Assembly: GCF_000353285.1 (NCBI RefSeq)
Contig: NZ_KB731324.1
Coordinates: 1,568,577 to 1,632,576 of the forward strand
Reading direction: 5' to 3'
DNA: 64,000 nt
From: Leptolyngbya boryana PCC 6306
GTDB lineage: Bacteria > Cyanobacteriota > Cyanobacteriia > Leptolyngbyales > Leptolyngbyaceae
Shown here: positions 45,078 to 53,075 of the stretch, piece by piece
Layout: each line of letters opens with the position of its first letter
Position numbering within the stretch: position 1 is the stretch's first letter
Made by a program: the position numbers and the translations under genes
Notes under the pieces: generated by a model
Seen by the model: only the letters and a program-made list of their open reading frames with translations
Told to the model about the DNA's origin: nothing
Database searches by the model: none

Positions 45078-46754
45078 ATGTTATCCGAACAAGCCGTGTG
45101 TTGGAGAACAATCGTGAATCGATGCTCTGTGTATTCCTCCGTATTCGCTGTATTAAGTGTATCTGCCTTATTCGCCATTACAGAAAAGCCTGCGATCGCG
45201 AACCCACTGCCCGACTCGATTGCTCAAATCACTCCATCGGTGATTTACGTCAATCCAGCGATCGGCAACGACAATGGCTCTGGTCAAGCGAATTCTCCGC
45301 TCAAAACGATTACAGTAGCCCTCGACCGAGCAGCACCGAATACTGTCATTCTTCTAGCTCCTGGAACGTACAGTATCGCGACTGGCGAAGTGTTTCCGAT
45401 TCAGCTTAAGCCGACGATCACCTTACAAGGCGATCCCCGCAATCGGGGGCAGAACGTGCTGATTCGGGGAGGCGACTTTTTTCTCAGTCGAACCTTCGCT
45501 CGGCAAAATGTCACGATTCTAGGCGCAGATCGCTCAATGCTCGCTGGAGTCACCGTGACGAATCCTAACCCCCAAGGCTATGGACTCTGGACAGAATCGA
45601 CCAGTCCAGTGATTTTCGCGAATACGTTTACGGGCAATACCCATGACGGAGCCTCGATCGTGGGCAATAGCGCCCCCGTGCTGAAAAACAATTATTTCTA
45701 CCAAAACGGCGCGAACGGTGTCACCGTCTACGGAACGTCTCGCCCAGAGATTCAAGACAATATTTTTGAGCGCACCGGATTCGGAGTGAATATTGCTCAG
45801 AATTCTGCTCCCAAGCTACTCGGAAATCGGATTACACAGAACAAAGATGGGGTCGTGGTGCAGGGCAGTGCTCAGCCCATTCTTCGCAACAATGTGATCG
45901 ATAACAACGCGCGAGACGGGATGGTGTCGATCGCGCAATCCCGTCCTAATTTAGGGAATTCTGCTGATCCCGGCAACAACACGTTCTTAAACAATCAGCA
46001 ATTTGATATTAATACTCAGCGCACCACTCAAACTGTGCCCGCCTTTGGTAATCAAGTCTCAGCCAAAACGATCGGGCGGCTCGATTTCTCTGGCATTGCG
46101 GCTCCTGAAATGACGACGAATGTAGCTTCCTCGACCGGATTTGGGCAGCCTCGACCTTTGCCTCCGCTCGCCATTCGCAGTCGCCCTCTGCCTCAAGCCC
46201 GGAATAATGGTGCGATCGAGATTCCGGTTCCAGCCGCAACTTCGAGAAGTGCTCCTTTACCGATCGCCCGCTCAAATCGCCCACTTCCCACCCTGCGAAT
46301 CAACGCTGCGATTCGTCCAACTGAAATTCGCCCAACTGAAATTCGTCCAACTGAAGGAATTCCAATCCGCATTCCCCAAGTTCAACCCCAAATCGCACAA
46401 CCTAAACCGCAACTTGTTCAACAACCCCGTCGTGTCGCTTCTGCTTCCGGTATTCTGCCTGTTCCACGAGCGACCCCACCAATTGGCAATACAGCCGGAA
46501 CCTCAGTCCGAATTTGGCGCGGCGGATCGGGTGCAGTGAGTCAAGCTTCCAGTCTTGGATTCCGATTTCGGGTCATTGTCCAAGCGAGTACAGCGTCTGA
46601 GCAGACTCAAGTGCGATCGGTGGTTGCCGATGCGTTTGCCTTAAGAGGACGGAGAGTGATGCAAGCCGGTGCATTTCGCGATCGAGCAGAAGCAGATGAA
46701 TTGCTGCAAATCCTCCTAAATCAGGGATTACAAGCGTCGATCGAACAAATCTGA
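45078..46754 (+). CDS. Secreted right-handed beta-helix protein (DUF1565-like) with C-terminal SPOR-like domain
   Basis: 558 residues. A long signal peptide (about 1-41, ending near 'PAIANP') targets the envelope. Residues 55-330 form a parallel beta helix: 'YVNPAIGNDNGSGQANSPLKTI' is the DUF1565 opening and repeats such as 'GVTVYGTSRPEIQDNIFERTG' follow. A Pro-rich linker holds three copies of a 15-bp repeat (46311-46355, 'IRPTE'). The end, 'RFRVIVQASTASEQTQV' to 'FRDRAEADELLQILLNQGLQASIEQI', resembles a SPOR peptidoglycan-binding domain. The combination suggests an envelope protein, perhaps septum-associated. A terminator follows at 46760. Confidence 0.88.
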   Translation: MLSEQAVCWRTIVNRCSVYSSVFAVLSVSALFAITEKPAIANPLPDSIAQITPSVIYVNPAIGNDNGSGQANSPLKTITVALDRAAPNTVILLAPGTYSIATGEVFPIQLKPTITLQGDPRNRGQNVLIRGGDFFLSRTFARQNVTILGADRSMLAGVTVTNPNPQGYGLWTESTSPVIFANTFTGNTHDGASIVGNSAPVLKNNYFYQNGANGVTVYGTSRPEIQDNIFERTGFGVNIAQNSAPKLLGNRITQNKDGVVVQGSAQPILRNNVIDNNARDGMVSIAQSRPNLGNSADPGNNTFLNNQQFDINTQRTTQTVPAFGNQVSAKTIGRLDFSGIAAPEMTTNVASSTGFGQPRPLPPLAIRSRPLPQARNNGAIEIPVPAATSRSAPLPIARSNRPLPTLRINAAIRPTEIRPTEIRPTEGIPIRIPQVQPQIAQPKPQLVQQPRRVASASGILPVPRATPPIGNTAGTSVRIWRGGSGAVSQASSLGFRFRVIVQASTASEQTQVRSVVADAFALRGRRVMQAGAFRDRAEADELLQILLNQGLQASIEQI

Positions 46755-46759
46755 GCGCG

Positions 46760-46795
46760 ATCAGCCGTCAATTCTTTCTCGACGGCTGATTTTTT
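46760..46795 (+). terminator. Rho-independent terminator after the beta-helix gene
   Basis: ATCAGCCGTC (46760-46769) pairs with GACGGCTGAT (46781-46790) and is followed by TTTTT. It begins 6 nt after the stop codon. Confidence 0.88.
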
Positions 46796-46850
46796 CGGGT
46801 AACTGAACCTTTTACAATGGAGAGGAATCACAACCCGCTATAGGATCGTT

Positions 46851-47405
46851 ATGGATATTGTCGAGTTTTTTGAACTTAGTGCAGGCAGATGGTCGTCGAT
46901 GCGAACTAGCCATCATCCTGCCGCTCAGCAAGGGAGCGGAAAATCTACGATCGAGATCGACCTACTCGACAAATCCGACCCTGCTGTGATTCAGCTATGT
47001 GAAAAGTATCAGGTTGACCCAACTACGGCATTGCTCGGCGCACGGCTGACGTGGGAAGGCTTTCTCGATGGCGAAACGAGGAAGCAAACTGGCTCGACTG
47101 TGCTTGTGCCGATCGCAGGCGATACCCAAAATTCGGGCAAGCTACTTGGCGAAATGGGAACTACCCAGCAGACCCCGATTGTGGGACACTACGAAGTCTC
47201 AGACGCGATGGGATTAACTCTGATTACCGAATCAGACACCCTTTACTCGAAAGAGCGAATCTGGTTTGAAAGCCCAAATGTGCGCTTCCGGCACAGTGTT
47301 TTGAAGCAGGCAGGCGGCTTCAGTCTGGCATCGTTCTGTTCTGAAGTTCGCTTAGGTGCAGTCAAGCCCGATCCAAAAGCAGCGGATGCGGCTGCCGCGA
47401 AATAG
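46851..47405 (+). CDS. Phycobiliprotein bilin lyase, CpcS/CpeS family
   Basis: Attaches phycocyanobilin (or a related bilin) to cysteine on phycobilisome subunits. 184 residues of the lipocalin-like CpeS/CpcS fold: 'MDIVEFFELSAGRWSSMRTSHH' is the family opening (S-G-W-S-R-H), with 'GARLTWEGFLDGETRKQTGSTVLVPI', 'YEVSDAMGLTLITESD' and 'SKERIWFESPNVRFRHSVL' on later strands. Which lyase (CpcS, CpcU, CpeS) cannot be settled. A pair of Ala/Asp-rich residues ends the chain. It is followed by a repeat (copy G) and the ferritin-like gene. Confidence 0.88.
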   Translation: MDIVEFFELSAGRWSSMRTSHHPAAQQGSGKSTIEIDLLDKSDPAVIQLCEKYQVDPTTALLGARLTWEGFLDGETRKQTGSTVLVPIAGDTQNSGKLLGEMGTTQQTPIVGHYEVSDAMGLTLITESDTLYSKERIWFESPNVRFRHSVLKQAGGFSLASFCSEVRLGAVKPDPKAADAAAAK

Positions 47406-47446
47406 GTCGGGAGATAGAGAACAAAGCTGTCTCCTACTCCCTACCG
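47406..47446. repeat. Dispersed G/C-tract repeat, copy G (short)
   Basis: GGTCGGGAGATAGAGAACAA followed by GTCTCCTACTCCCTACC: the GGGAGATAG start and CTCCCTACC end match the ends of the longer copies at 7517 and 63703. Lies between the bilin lyase and ferritin-like genes. Confidence 0.5.
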
Positions 47447-47492
47447 CTTCAGCGCGTTACCATAGCGGGTGCAGTCCTCACCTTTTAGAGCG

Positions 47493-48239
47493 ATGAATCT
47501 TCTGACGCAATTTCTCCACATTGTCGGTTCAGGTGCGAGCGCTTACATTTTGTCGAGTGGAATTCGCGATCGTCAAACTCGTCCGAATCTCCTCGCTGGC
47601 TTTCAAATGGCAGAATCGGGTTCTGTGCCATTTTTGCAGGCTTTGCGCGATCGTGCACTTGCAGAAGACAAAACCTGGTTCGCAGAAAAGCTTGATCTCC
47701 ATGCCAACGATGAGAAACGGCATGGTCAGATCTTTGCGCATGGCTTAAAGCAGCTCAATAAAAAGGTCATCGATTTTAGTCAACTGCGCGATCGTCAAAC
47801 GGACAGGAAACCGGAGGAATCGAAGCGGAGTCCCTTTTTTGATGCCTATTTTGTAGGCTACTCTCAAGAACAGTTGAAACCTGCAAATATTCCTTGGGAA
47901 GTCTTTCTTGCCAGCACTTATATTCTTGAACTGGATGCGAGTAAAGACTTTTTCAGACTTGCAGAAGCCCTACCAGAAGATGCGACGAGTACAAACTTGA
48001 AAAAGGGCGTTTTGAGTATCGCTGAAGATGAGACACGACACGCTGCTTATCTTTATGAAGTCATGGAACGTGACTTTGGCATTGCCAAAACGCAAGCGTT
48101 AATTGATGAATGGCGGACTCGCAAAGTGAATGCAATGTTTGCAGCCGTGCAAAACTACATTCGTAAAGGCGGCAAGATGGCTCAAATGGTAGAAGAAGGC
48201 GCACCTGTTGAAATGCAGCCTGAGCCTGCTGCTGCGTAA
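47493..48239 (+). CDS. Ferritin-like diiron protein
   Basis: 248 residues from ATG 47493 ('MNLLTQFLHIVGSGASAYILS'). It has two halves of a four-helix diiron bundle: 'GFQMAESGSVPFLQAL', 'LDLHANDEKRHGQIF' (E-K-R-H), 'STYILELDASKDFFRLAE' and 'SIAEDETRHAAYLYEV' (E-x-x-H). The pattern is of the ferritin-like superfamily that includes MiaE and rubrerythrin-like oxygenases, without a conserved iron-storage signature. Substrate unknown; a role in oxygen-dependent chemistry or iron/oxidative stress is inferred. The C-terminal end is Ala/Glu-rich. Preceded by the bilin lyase gene. Confidence 0.8.
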   Translation: MNLLTQFLHIVGSGASAYILSSGIRDRQTRPNLLAGFQMAESGSVPFLQALRDRALAEDKTWFAEKLDLHANDEKRHGQIFAHGLKQLNKKVIDFSQLRDRQTDRKPEESKRSPFFDAYFVGYSQEQLKPANIPWEVFLASTYILELDASKDFFRLAEALPEDATSTNLKKGVLSIAEDETRHAAYLYEVMERDFGIAKTQALIDEWRTRKVNAMFAAVQNYIRKGGKMAQMVEEGAPVEMQPEPAAA

Positions 48240-48359
48240 AAGGTACATTTCGAGCTATTTCGCTGCGTCTCGGCTTGGTTCAACGATCGCAATTTCCGAC
48301 ATTCTAAACCGTTCTGAAGCTCGTCTCCTCTAAAAATTGAGCCGAACCCCAAACCTCAT

Positions 48360-48396
48360 AAAAAATCGAGAGGTTAGAATTCTAATCTCTCGATTC
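48360..48396 (-). terminator. Rho-independent terminator of rsfS
   Basis: AATCGAGAG..TTAGAA (48364-48379) and TTCTAA..CTCTCGATT (48380-48395) are complementary, with a mismatch of one base each side and no spare loop; the plus-strand run A at 48360-48365 provides the U run on the minus strand. 22 nt past the rsfS stop. Confidence 0.8.
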
Positions 48397-48416
48397 ACTT
48401 TATGTTCTAAATCAAT

Positions 48417-48818
48417 TTACAAGGTGCCAAACGGAACGCGCGGTGCATGTCCCCAGAACGACTCTAAGCCATAGAATTCGCGTTCTTGAGGCATCATCAC
48501 ATGCACGATCACATCACCGTAATCCTCAATAATCCAAGTCCCATCCGAGAAGCCTTCGGATCGAATGGGCTTCCGTCCCATCTCTTCTTCCAGTTTGTCT
48601 TCAATCGATCGAGCAATTGCCCGGACTTGCACCTTTGAGTACCCTGTCACGACGACAAAATAATCTGCCAGAACCGACACATCGCCGACTTTCAACAACA
48701 CAATATCGCTCCCTTTGCGCTCATCAGCTGCCGTAGCGACTAACTGTGCCATTCGATCTGAGCGATCGTCTAGCGTCGTATTGAGCGAAAGAGTTTGCTG
48801 GTTAGAAAGTTCTGTCAT
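48417..48818 (-). CDS. rsfS: Ribosomal silencing factor RsfS
   Basis: Binds uL14 on the 50S subunit and blocks subunit joining when nutrients are low. 133 residues; DUF143/RsfS core: 'AADERKGSDIVLLKVGDVSVLADYFVVVTGYSKVQVRAIARSIEDKL' then 'PIRSEGFSDGTWIIEDYGDVIVHVMMPQEREFYGLESFWGHAP'. 'GWIL.DYGDVVVH' region and 'R.YY.LE..W' are standard. Its ATG (48818) follows the yqeK stop with no gap, the usual gene order. Confidence 0.95.
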   Translation of the reverse strand: MTELSNQQTLSLNTTLDDRSDRMAQLVATAADERKGSDIVLLKVGDVSVLADYFVVVTGYSKVQVRAIARSIEDKLEEEMGRKPIRSEGFSDGTWIIEDYGDVIVHVMMPQEREFYGLESFWGHAPRVPFGTL

Positions 48819-49538
48819 TCAGGTTTGAATTCCTTTTACGAGTTGGATTTTAGCGATCGGGTCTTTTACAACTGTTTGTTTGAACCGTTGTAAAAAGGCA
48901 TTACGAGTTTGTACCGTGCGCGGATGGATCAGGTGACCCGCTTGAATCAAGTGTCTGAGCGATGCATCTGCCACTCGCCAAGTTGCCTGAATCAAGTCCT
49001 GCCGACTCAAGTCTCGCAATTCTTCTAACTCAGGTGTGGCTCCCCGTCCTGGTTCTAGCCCATCCGCTAGATACACCACACAGCCGAGTAAACTCATCTC
49101 CGGACTGCCAAGCGTATGATGCCGAATTGCATTTAATACCTCAGAATCCGTTACACCGAATTCGTCCCGTGCCACGATCGCACCTGCATCTGCATGAAGT
49201 AAATGAGGATTCATCTCTTCAATCGGATCGATCTCCAAGCCTTCTGCGATCGCCATACTCAACAGTCGCTTTGGCTTAAAGAACTTTGCCAAATCGTGCA
49301 TGAGTGCAGCTTGCGCCGCTTTCTCACGATCGAGATGATGCCGTTGAGCAAGCTCGATCGCGAATTGTTCGACCCGCAGGATATGTCGAATTCGAGTTTC
49401 GGGGACTTGACCTTTCAGCCAGAATAAAACTCTTGCACGCGATCGATCAGGAGGCGGAAGTAAACGTGAAAGCGCGATCGATTTATCCACCTGTGGCGAA
49501 GTCCCTTCAGTCTGTAGTGCTTTGGGCAATTCACGCAT
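48819..49538 (-). CDS. yqeK: HD-domain phosphohydrolase, YqeK family
   Basis: Symmetrical Ap4A hydrolase type (bis(5'-nucleosyl)-tetraphosphatase) of the HD superfamily. ATG 49538 ('MRELPKALQTEGTSPQ') gives 239 residues; a longer frame (to 49661) has a basic, unconserved start. HD motif: 'RHILRVEQFAIELAQRHHLDREKAAQAALMHDLAKFF', with H-D at 'LMHDLAK', later 'NPHLLHADAGAIVARDEFGV' and 'AIRHHTLGSPEMSLLGCVVYLADGLEPGRG'. Directly precedes rsfS, a common pairing with nadD upstream; nadD is not visible here. Confidence 0.9.
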   Translation of the reverse strand: MRELPKALQTEGTSPQVDKSIALSRLLPPPDRSRARVLFWLKGQVPETRIRHILRVEQFAIELAQRHHLDREKAAQAALMHDLAKFFKPKRLLSMAIAEGLEIDPIEEMNPHLLHADAGAIVARDEFGVTDSEVLNAIRHHTLGSPEMSLLGCVVYLADGLEPGRGATPELEELRDLSRQDLIQATWRVADASLRHLIQAGHLIHPRTVQTRNAFLQRFKQTVVKDPIAKIQLVKGIQT

Positions 49539-49821
49539 CAGTACTGCTATCTCCTGCCAGTACCTTGTGCGGGGATAAAAATTGACATCGAGCGATCCAT
49601 TCCTTCCTTTCAGTGCTGTCTTTATTCTAACGTAAGTCTCTGAGTCTCGATCCCCTCTCATCGGATGCGATTTGTGACAAATTCATCGAAAATTCCGCAG
49701 CTAAAATTCAACCGGGTCGAGTTCGGTTTTCGCTCCAGGCATCCTAGATTTAGAGGTGATAGCATAGCGGATAAAAGCAGTCAATTAAGCCTCGCATAGA
49801 ATTTAAGAAAAGGTAAACGGC

Positions 49822-50508
49822 ATGTTTTTCCATTGGTCTTATCTCCTGCTGATTCCCGGCATGATCCTGGTATTCTGGGCGCAGCAGCGGGTTCAAAACA
49901 CGTACCGCAAATACTCTGAGATTCCCTCACGAATGGGAATGACGGGGGCAGAAGTTGCGAAAATGATTCTCGATCGCATGGGCGTTTATGACGTGAGCGT
50001 CGAGCCTGTCGCGGGGGAACTGACGGATCATTACGACCCAAGTGCAAAAGCGGTTCGACTCTCAGAAGTCGTTTACGGTTCGAGTTCATTAGCTGCAGCA
50101 GCGGTAGCAGCACATGAATGTGGTCACGTTCTACAAGATGTGAAAGGATATGTACCGATGAATGTTCGGGCGGCATTAGTTCCAGCCGTAAACCTAGGCG
50201 CAAATTTTGGACCACTCTTGATTATGGGTGGTTTGTTCCTAGGAGCACTGGGTGGCGTATTCATCAAAATTGGAATTGCGCTGTTTGCGGCTGTGATTGT
50301 GTTCCATCTGGTTACTCTGCCCGTTGAATTTGATGCGTCAAGCCGAGCCTTACGCTTGATCGATGAACTCGGCATTTTGCAGGGTGAAGAGAATCAAGGT
50401 GCGCGAAAAGTCTTGAATGCAGCAGCATTTACTTACGTTGCAACTGCGCTGTATGCATTGCTCCAGTTGGTTCAGTACATCTTAATTGCGCTCGGTCAGC
50501 GCGATTAG
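49822..50508 (+). CDS. Zinc metallopeptidase, YugP family
   Basis: 228 residues: one N-terminal membrane helix ('WSYLLLIPGMILVFWAQQRV'), 'YRKYSEIPSRMGMTGAEVAKMIL', then the zinc site 'AAVAAHECGHVLQD' (H-E-x-x-H), and further helices 'LIMGGLFLGALGGVFIKIGIALFAAVIVFHLVTLPVEFDASSRAL'. The pattern 'PVEFDASSRALRLLDELGIL' is specific to YugP-like peptidases. Role in the membrane is not well known. A terminator follows at 50530. Confidence 0.9.
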   Translation: MFFHWSYLLLIPGMILVFWAQQRVQNTYRKYSEIPSRMGMTGAEVAKMILDRMGVYDVSVEPVAGELTDHYDPSAKAVRLSEVVYGSSSLAAAAVAAHECGHVLQDVKGYVPMNVRAALVPAVNLGANFGPLLIMGGLFLGALGGVFIKIGIALFAAVIVFHLVTLPVEFDASSRALRLIDELGILQGEENQGARKVLNAAAFTYVATALYALLQLVQYILIALGQRD

Positions 50509-50529
50509 CCTGAGACTTCAAGATTAACT

Positions 50530-50561
50530 AAAAAGCCGATGGATATATCCATCGGCTTTTT
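50530..50561 (+). terminator. Rho-independent terminator after the YugP-type gene
   Basis: AAAAAGCCGATGGATA (50530-50545) and its exact complement TATCCATCGGCTTTTT (50546-50561) make a 32-base perfect palindrome with terminal A and T runs, so it can stop transcription in both directions. Confidence 0.9.
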
Positions 50562-50584
50562 GTATCAATTCACTATGGTTCAAT

Positions 50585-50660
50585 ATCAATCTGATAGGGA
50601 GATAGCGTGAGGATCTGAAATCAGGGTTACTATTCTCCACTCGCCACTCCGCAAAATTCA
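50585..50660. repeat. Dispersed G/C-tract palindromic repeat, copy B
   Basis: Starts ATCAATCTGATAGGGAGATA (the first 15 bases equal copy A at 7517) and ends CTCCACTCGCCACTCCGC before the HtrA-type gene. Diverged from the other copies in the middle ('GGATCTGAAATCAGGGTTAC'). Confidence 0.6.
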
Positions 50661-50701
50661 TGGGATTGACGAGTAGAGACACCATCAACGATGAACTGTC
50701 A

Positions 50702-51898
50702 TTAATTCTGCGCCGTTTGAGTCGGGAACACCCCAGGCTGTACACTCACAGTCGTCGTATTCCCTCCGCGACTCACATCAAGCCGAAGATTTCCGCCCAC
50801 CGAAGCGTTCTCCACTGCTTGCTGAACTTGATCCGCTTTTGTCACGGTTTGACCATTTACTTTCTTGATCACATCTCCATTCCGCAAGCCCGCTCTTGCA
50901 GCCGGAGAATTCGGCATCACGCGAAAAATGACCACGCCTTGATCATCTTGGACTCGGAAACCAACTTCTCGATCGCGGTTAATCTGATCTCTCAAGTCCG
51001 CTGTCAATCCCCGCATCTGAATTCCTAAATAGGGGTGATCCACCCGACCTTTAGAAATCAACTGCTGCGAGATCCGCTGAGCCGTATTGATAGGAATTGC
51101 AAAGCCTAACCCCTGCGCCCCACCAATGATCGCGGTATTCATGCCAATCACTTCCCCGCGTTGGTTGAGCAAAGGACCACCAGAATTCCCCGGATTAATC
51201 GCGGCATCCGTTTGAATAAAGCTCACCCGCTTGTCTGCTACTCGCACTTCCGCACTGGATCGCCCGGTCGCACTGATGATGCCAGCCGTGACGGTATTAT
51301 CTAACCCGAGCGGATTTCCGATTGCGATCGCCCATTCTCCTGGCTTCAACCCATCCGAGTTGCCCAGTGGAACCGTCGGTAAATTATTCGCCTGAACTCG
51401 CACCACAGCAACATCGGTCAGAGAATCTTGACCCACCACTTTTCCACTGATCTCACGTCCATCTTTCATCGTGACAGTCACGATGTCTGCACCACTGACC
51501 ACGTGAGCATTCGTTAAAATCAATCCATCGCCGCTAATGATGAAGCCTGAACCTGTTCCGCGCTCAACGCGTTGCGAAGGTTGATTGGGAATTTGATTGC
51601 CGAAGAATTGGCGGAAGAAAGGATCGTTAAATACTTCGGGAACGCGCGATTGCACGGTTCGCGAAGCGTTAATCCGCACCACCGCAGGTCCGACTCGCTC
51701 CACGGCAGATGCGATAAAATTCGGGTCAGCGAGTCCAGCGGTACGATTCGTTGCTTGCGCGATCGCAGGAGGTGAAACAATATTATTGACAGCATTGCTG
51801 GAGAGTAGACGATTTCCAGCGAGGGCTGTCCCCGCTCCGACCAATGGCAGCATGAAATAGACAGCAGACTGTTTAAACGATTTGCGAGGCGTTGTCAT
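50702..51898 (-). CDS. HtrA-type (Deg) serine protease
   Basis: Periplasmic or membrane-attached quality-control protease of the HhoA/HhoB/HtrA group. 398 residues: N-terminal hydrophobic signal/anchor (15-30, 'FMLPLVGAGTALAG'), protease domain with His in 'LILTNAHVVSGAD', Asp in 'DSLTDVAVVRVQ', Ser in 'NPGNSGGPLLNQRGEVIG', and one PDZ domain (from about 290, 'YLGIQMRGLTADL' to 'NGDVIKKVNGQTVTKAD'). All three catalytic residues are present. The exact Deg paralogue cannot be chosen. The 643-nt upstream spacer separates it from the divergent AbrB-type gene. Confidence 0.93.
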   Translation of the reverse strand: MTTPRKSFKQSAVYFMLPLVGAGTALAGNRLLSSNAVNNIVSPPAIAQATNRTAGLADPNFIASAVERVGPAVVRINASRTVQSRVPEVFNDPFFRQFFGNQIPNQPSQRVERGTGSGFIISGDGLILTNAHVVSGADIVTVTMKDGREISGKVVGQDSLTDVAVVRVQANNLPTVPLGNSDGLKPGEWAIAIGNPLGLDNTVTAGIISATGRSSAEVRVADKRVSFIQTDAAINPGNSGGPLLNQRGEVIGMNTAIIGGAQGLGFAIPINTAQRISQQLISKGRVDHPYLGIQMRGLTADLRDQINRDREVGFRVQDDQGVVIFRVMPNSPAARAGLRNGDVIKKVNGQTVTKADQVQQAVENASVGGNLRLDVSRGGNTTTVSVQPGVFPTQTAQN

Positions 51899-52540
51899 CG
51901 GGTGTGTACTCTCCTTAATGTTGCATCTCCAAAAATTTCAATCATTTCCGTAAGCAAAGATGCAAATTGCTCTTCATCCAAATGATAGATACTTCGACTA
52001 TAGTCATCAAATATGACGTTAGCGCGGCAATTTAGTTGCAACTGTGCCATATCTTTATCGCTGCATGCAGGATGCTCTCTCTATCTTTGATTTTGTCATT
52101 TCAACTTCATGACGAACACACAGCGTTGACAAGTGAGGTTGATAACTTATGAATCACAGGTGAATGAATGGTAAGAGCAGCTTACAACTTGAGCGACAAA
52201 AGGTTTTTGATCTCTAAGGTGTCGATGTTTGACGATGCCGTCAGGATTGCCGCCGTAGTTCGCTCAACGCAGTAAGTCTGCTCCTTTTTATTTTTACATT
52301 TCCCTTCCCAAACTTCTAAAGACTACGATCACGAGAAAGAAGGGCGAAAATCGTTGCAAATTCTAAGCGAATTCGCACGTCATTTTTGTCGGCAATCTGA
52401 GACGAATTTGTGTCAAAAATCAGCGATGCCAGTGTAATATGAATTGGGCAAACTCACCGGGCACTAAATAATCTCAATTTAGTGGATTTGGGAGCGCTGA
52501 TCAGATCGAATTGATGTCCACTGATTCGGATTTCGGGTTG
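51899..52540. other. Divergent intergenic region upstream of the HtrA-type and cyAbrB genes
   Basis: About 640 bases, noticeably longer than other spacers. It must hold two promoters. I see no RNA gene, no paired arms over 10 bp and no reliable small gene; sequence is AT-rich around 51960-52040 and 52270-52340. A regulatory RNA cannot be excluded from sequence reading alone. Confidence 0.5.
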
Positions 52541-52930
52541 ATGACTAAGAAGAAAAAGATTGAGCCACTGACGGGGGAATCTCTGCTGAAGAAGGTGAAG
52601 GAACTCGACCATCTCAATAAAGAAGAAAAAGCGAAAGAATGCGGCTATTACACGGTGACGAAAAATGGAGTCGAACGTGTGAATATGATGAAATTCCTGA
52701 ATGCATTAATCGATGCAGAAGGAATTCAATTAGATGGGAAACAGGCAACCAATGGACGAGGAGGTCGCAGTGCAAGTTACCGAATTAGTGTGCAGTCTAA
52801 TGGTAATTTGTTAATTGGTGCAGCGTATACAAAACAAATGGAATTGCAGCCAGGAGATGAATTTGAAATCTCTTTGGGACGAAAGCATATTCATCTGAAA
52901 CAACTCGATCGAGAAGAACTCAACGTGTAA
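52541..52930 (+). CDS. Cyanobacterial AbrB-family transcriptional regulator (cyAbrB)
   Basis: 130-residue-class DNA-binding regulator of carbon/nitrogen balance genes. ATG 52541 ('MTKKKKIEPLTGESLLKKVKEL') gives the usual N-terminus. The helical opening with 'HLNKEEKAKECGYYTVTKNGVERVNMMKFLNALIDAEGI' is typical of cyAbrB, and the C-terminal AbrB-like domain ('YRISVQSNGNLLIGAAYTKQMELQPGDEFEISLGRKHIHLKQ') is the swapped-hairpin fold. It is followed in 4 nt by a 36-residue membrane peptide gene. Confidence 0.92.
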   Translation: MTKKKKIEPLTGESLLKKVKELDHLNKEEKAKECGYYTVTKNGVERVNMMKFLNALIDAEGIQLDGKQATNGRGGRSASYRISVQSNGNLLIGAAYTKQMELQPGDEFEISLGRKHIHLKQLDREELNV

Positions 52931-52934
52931 TTCT

Positions 52935-53045
52935 ATGGAAAACATTGATTGGCAAACTGCTATTCCGGTGGGTCTAGCGATCGCGATTTTTCTAGGCGGG
53001 ATGCTAATGATGTTTACAGGAGTTTGGACCAGCCGAAACCGATGA
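52935..53045 (+). CDS. 36-residue single-helix membrane peptide
   Basis: ATG 52935 is 4 nt after the cyAbrB stop and TGA is at 53043-53045. The product has 'MENIDWQTAIPVGLAIAI', one transmembrane helix rich in Gly/Met ('FLGGMLMMFTGV') and a basic end 'WTSRNR'. It resembles small photosystem or cytochrome b6f/NDH-1 subunits in size and layout but does not match PsbN, PsbX, PetN, PetG, PetL or PsaM as I remember them. Cotranscription with cyAbrB is likely. A hairpin follows at 53041. Confidence 0.6.
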   Translation: MENIDWQTAIPVGLAIAIFLGGMLMMFTGVWTSRNR

Positions 53046-53070
53046 GACTCTACTTTTATAAAGTCTCATC
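53041..53070. terminator. Hairpin between the small peptide gene and the ClC gene
   Basis: GATGAGACT (53041-53049, overlapping the stop codon) and AGTCTCATC (53062-53070) form a perfect 9-bp stem. The genes on both sides converge, so it likely serves both; the U runs are poor. Confidence 0.55.
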
Positions 53071-53075
53071 TAGAG

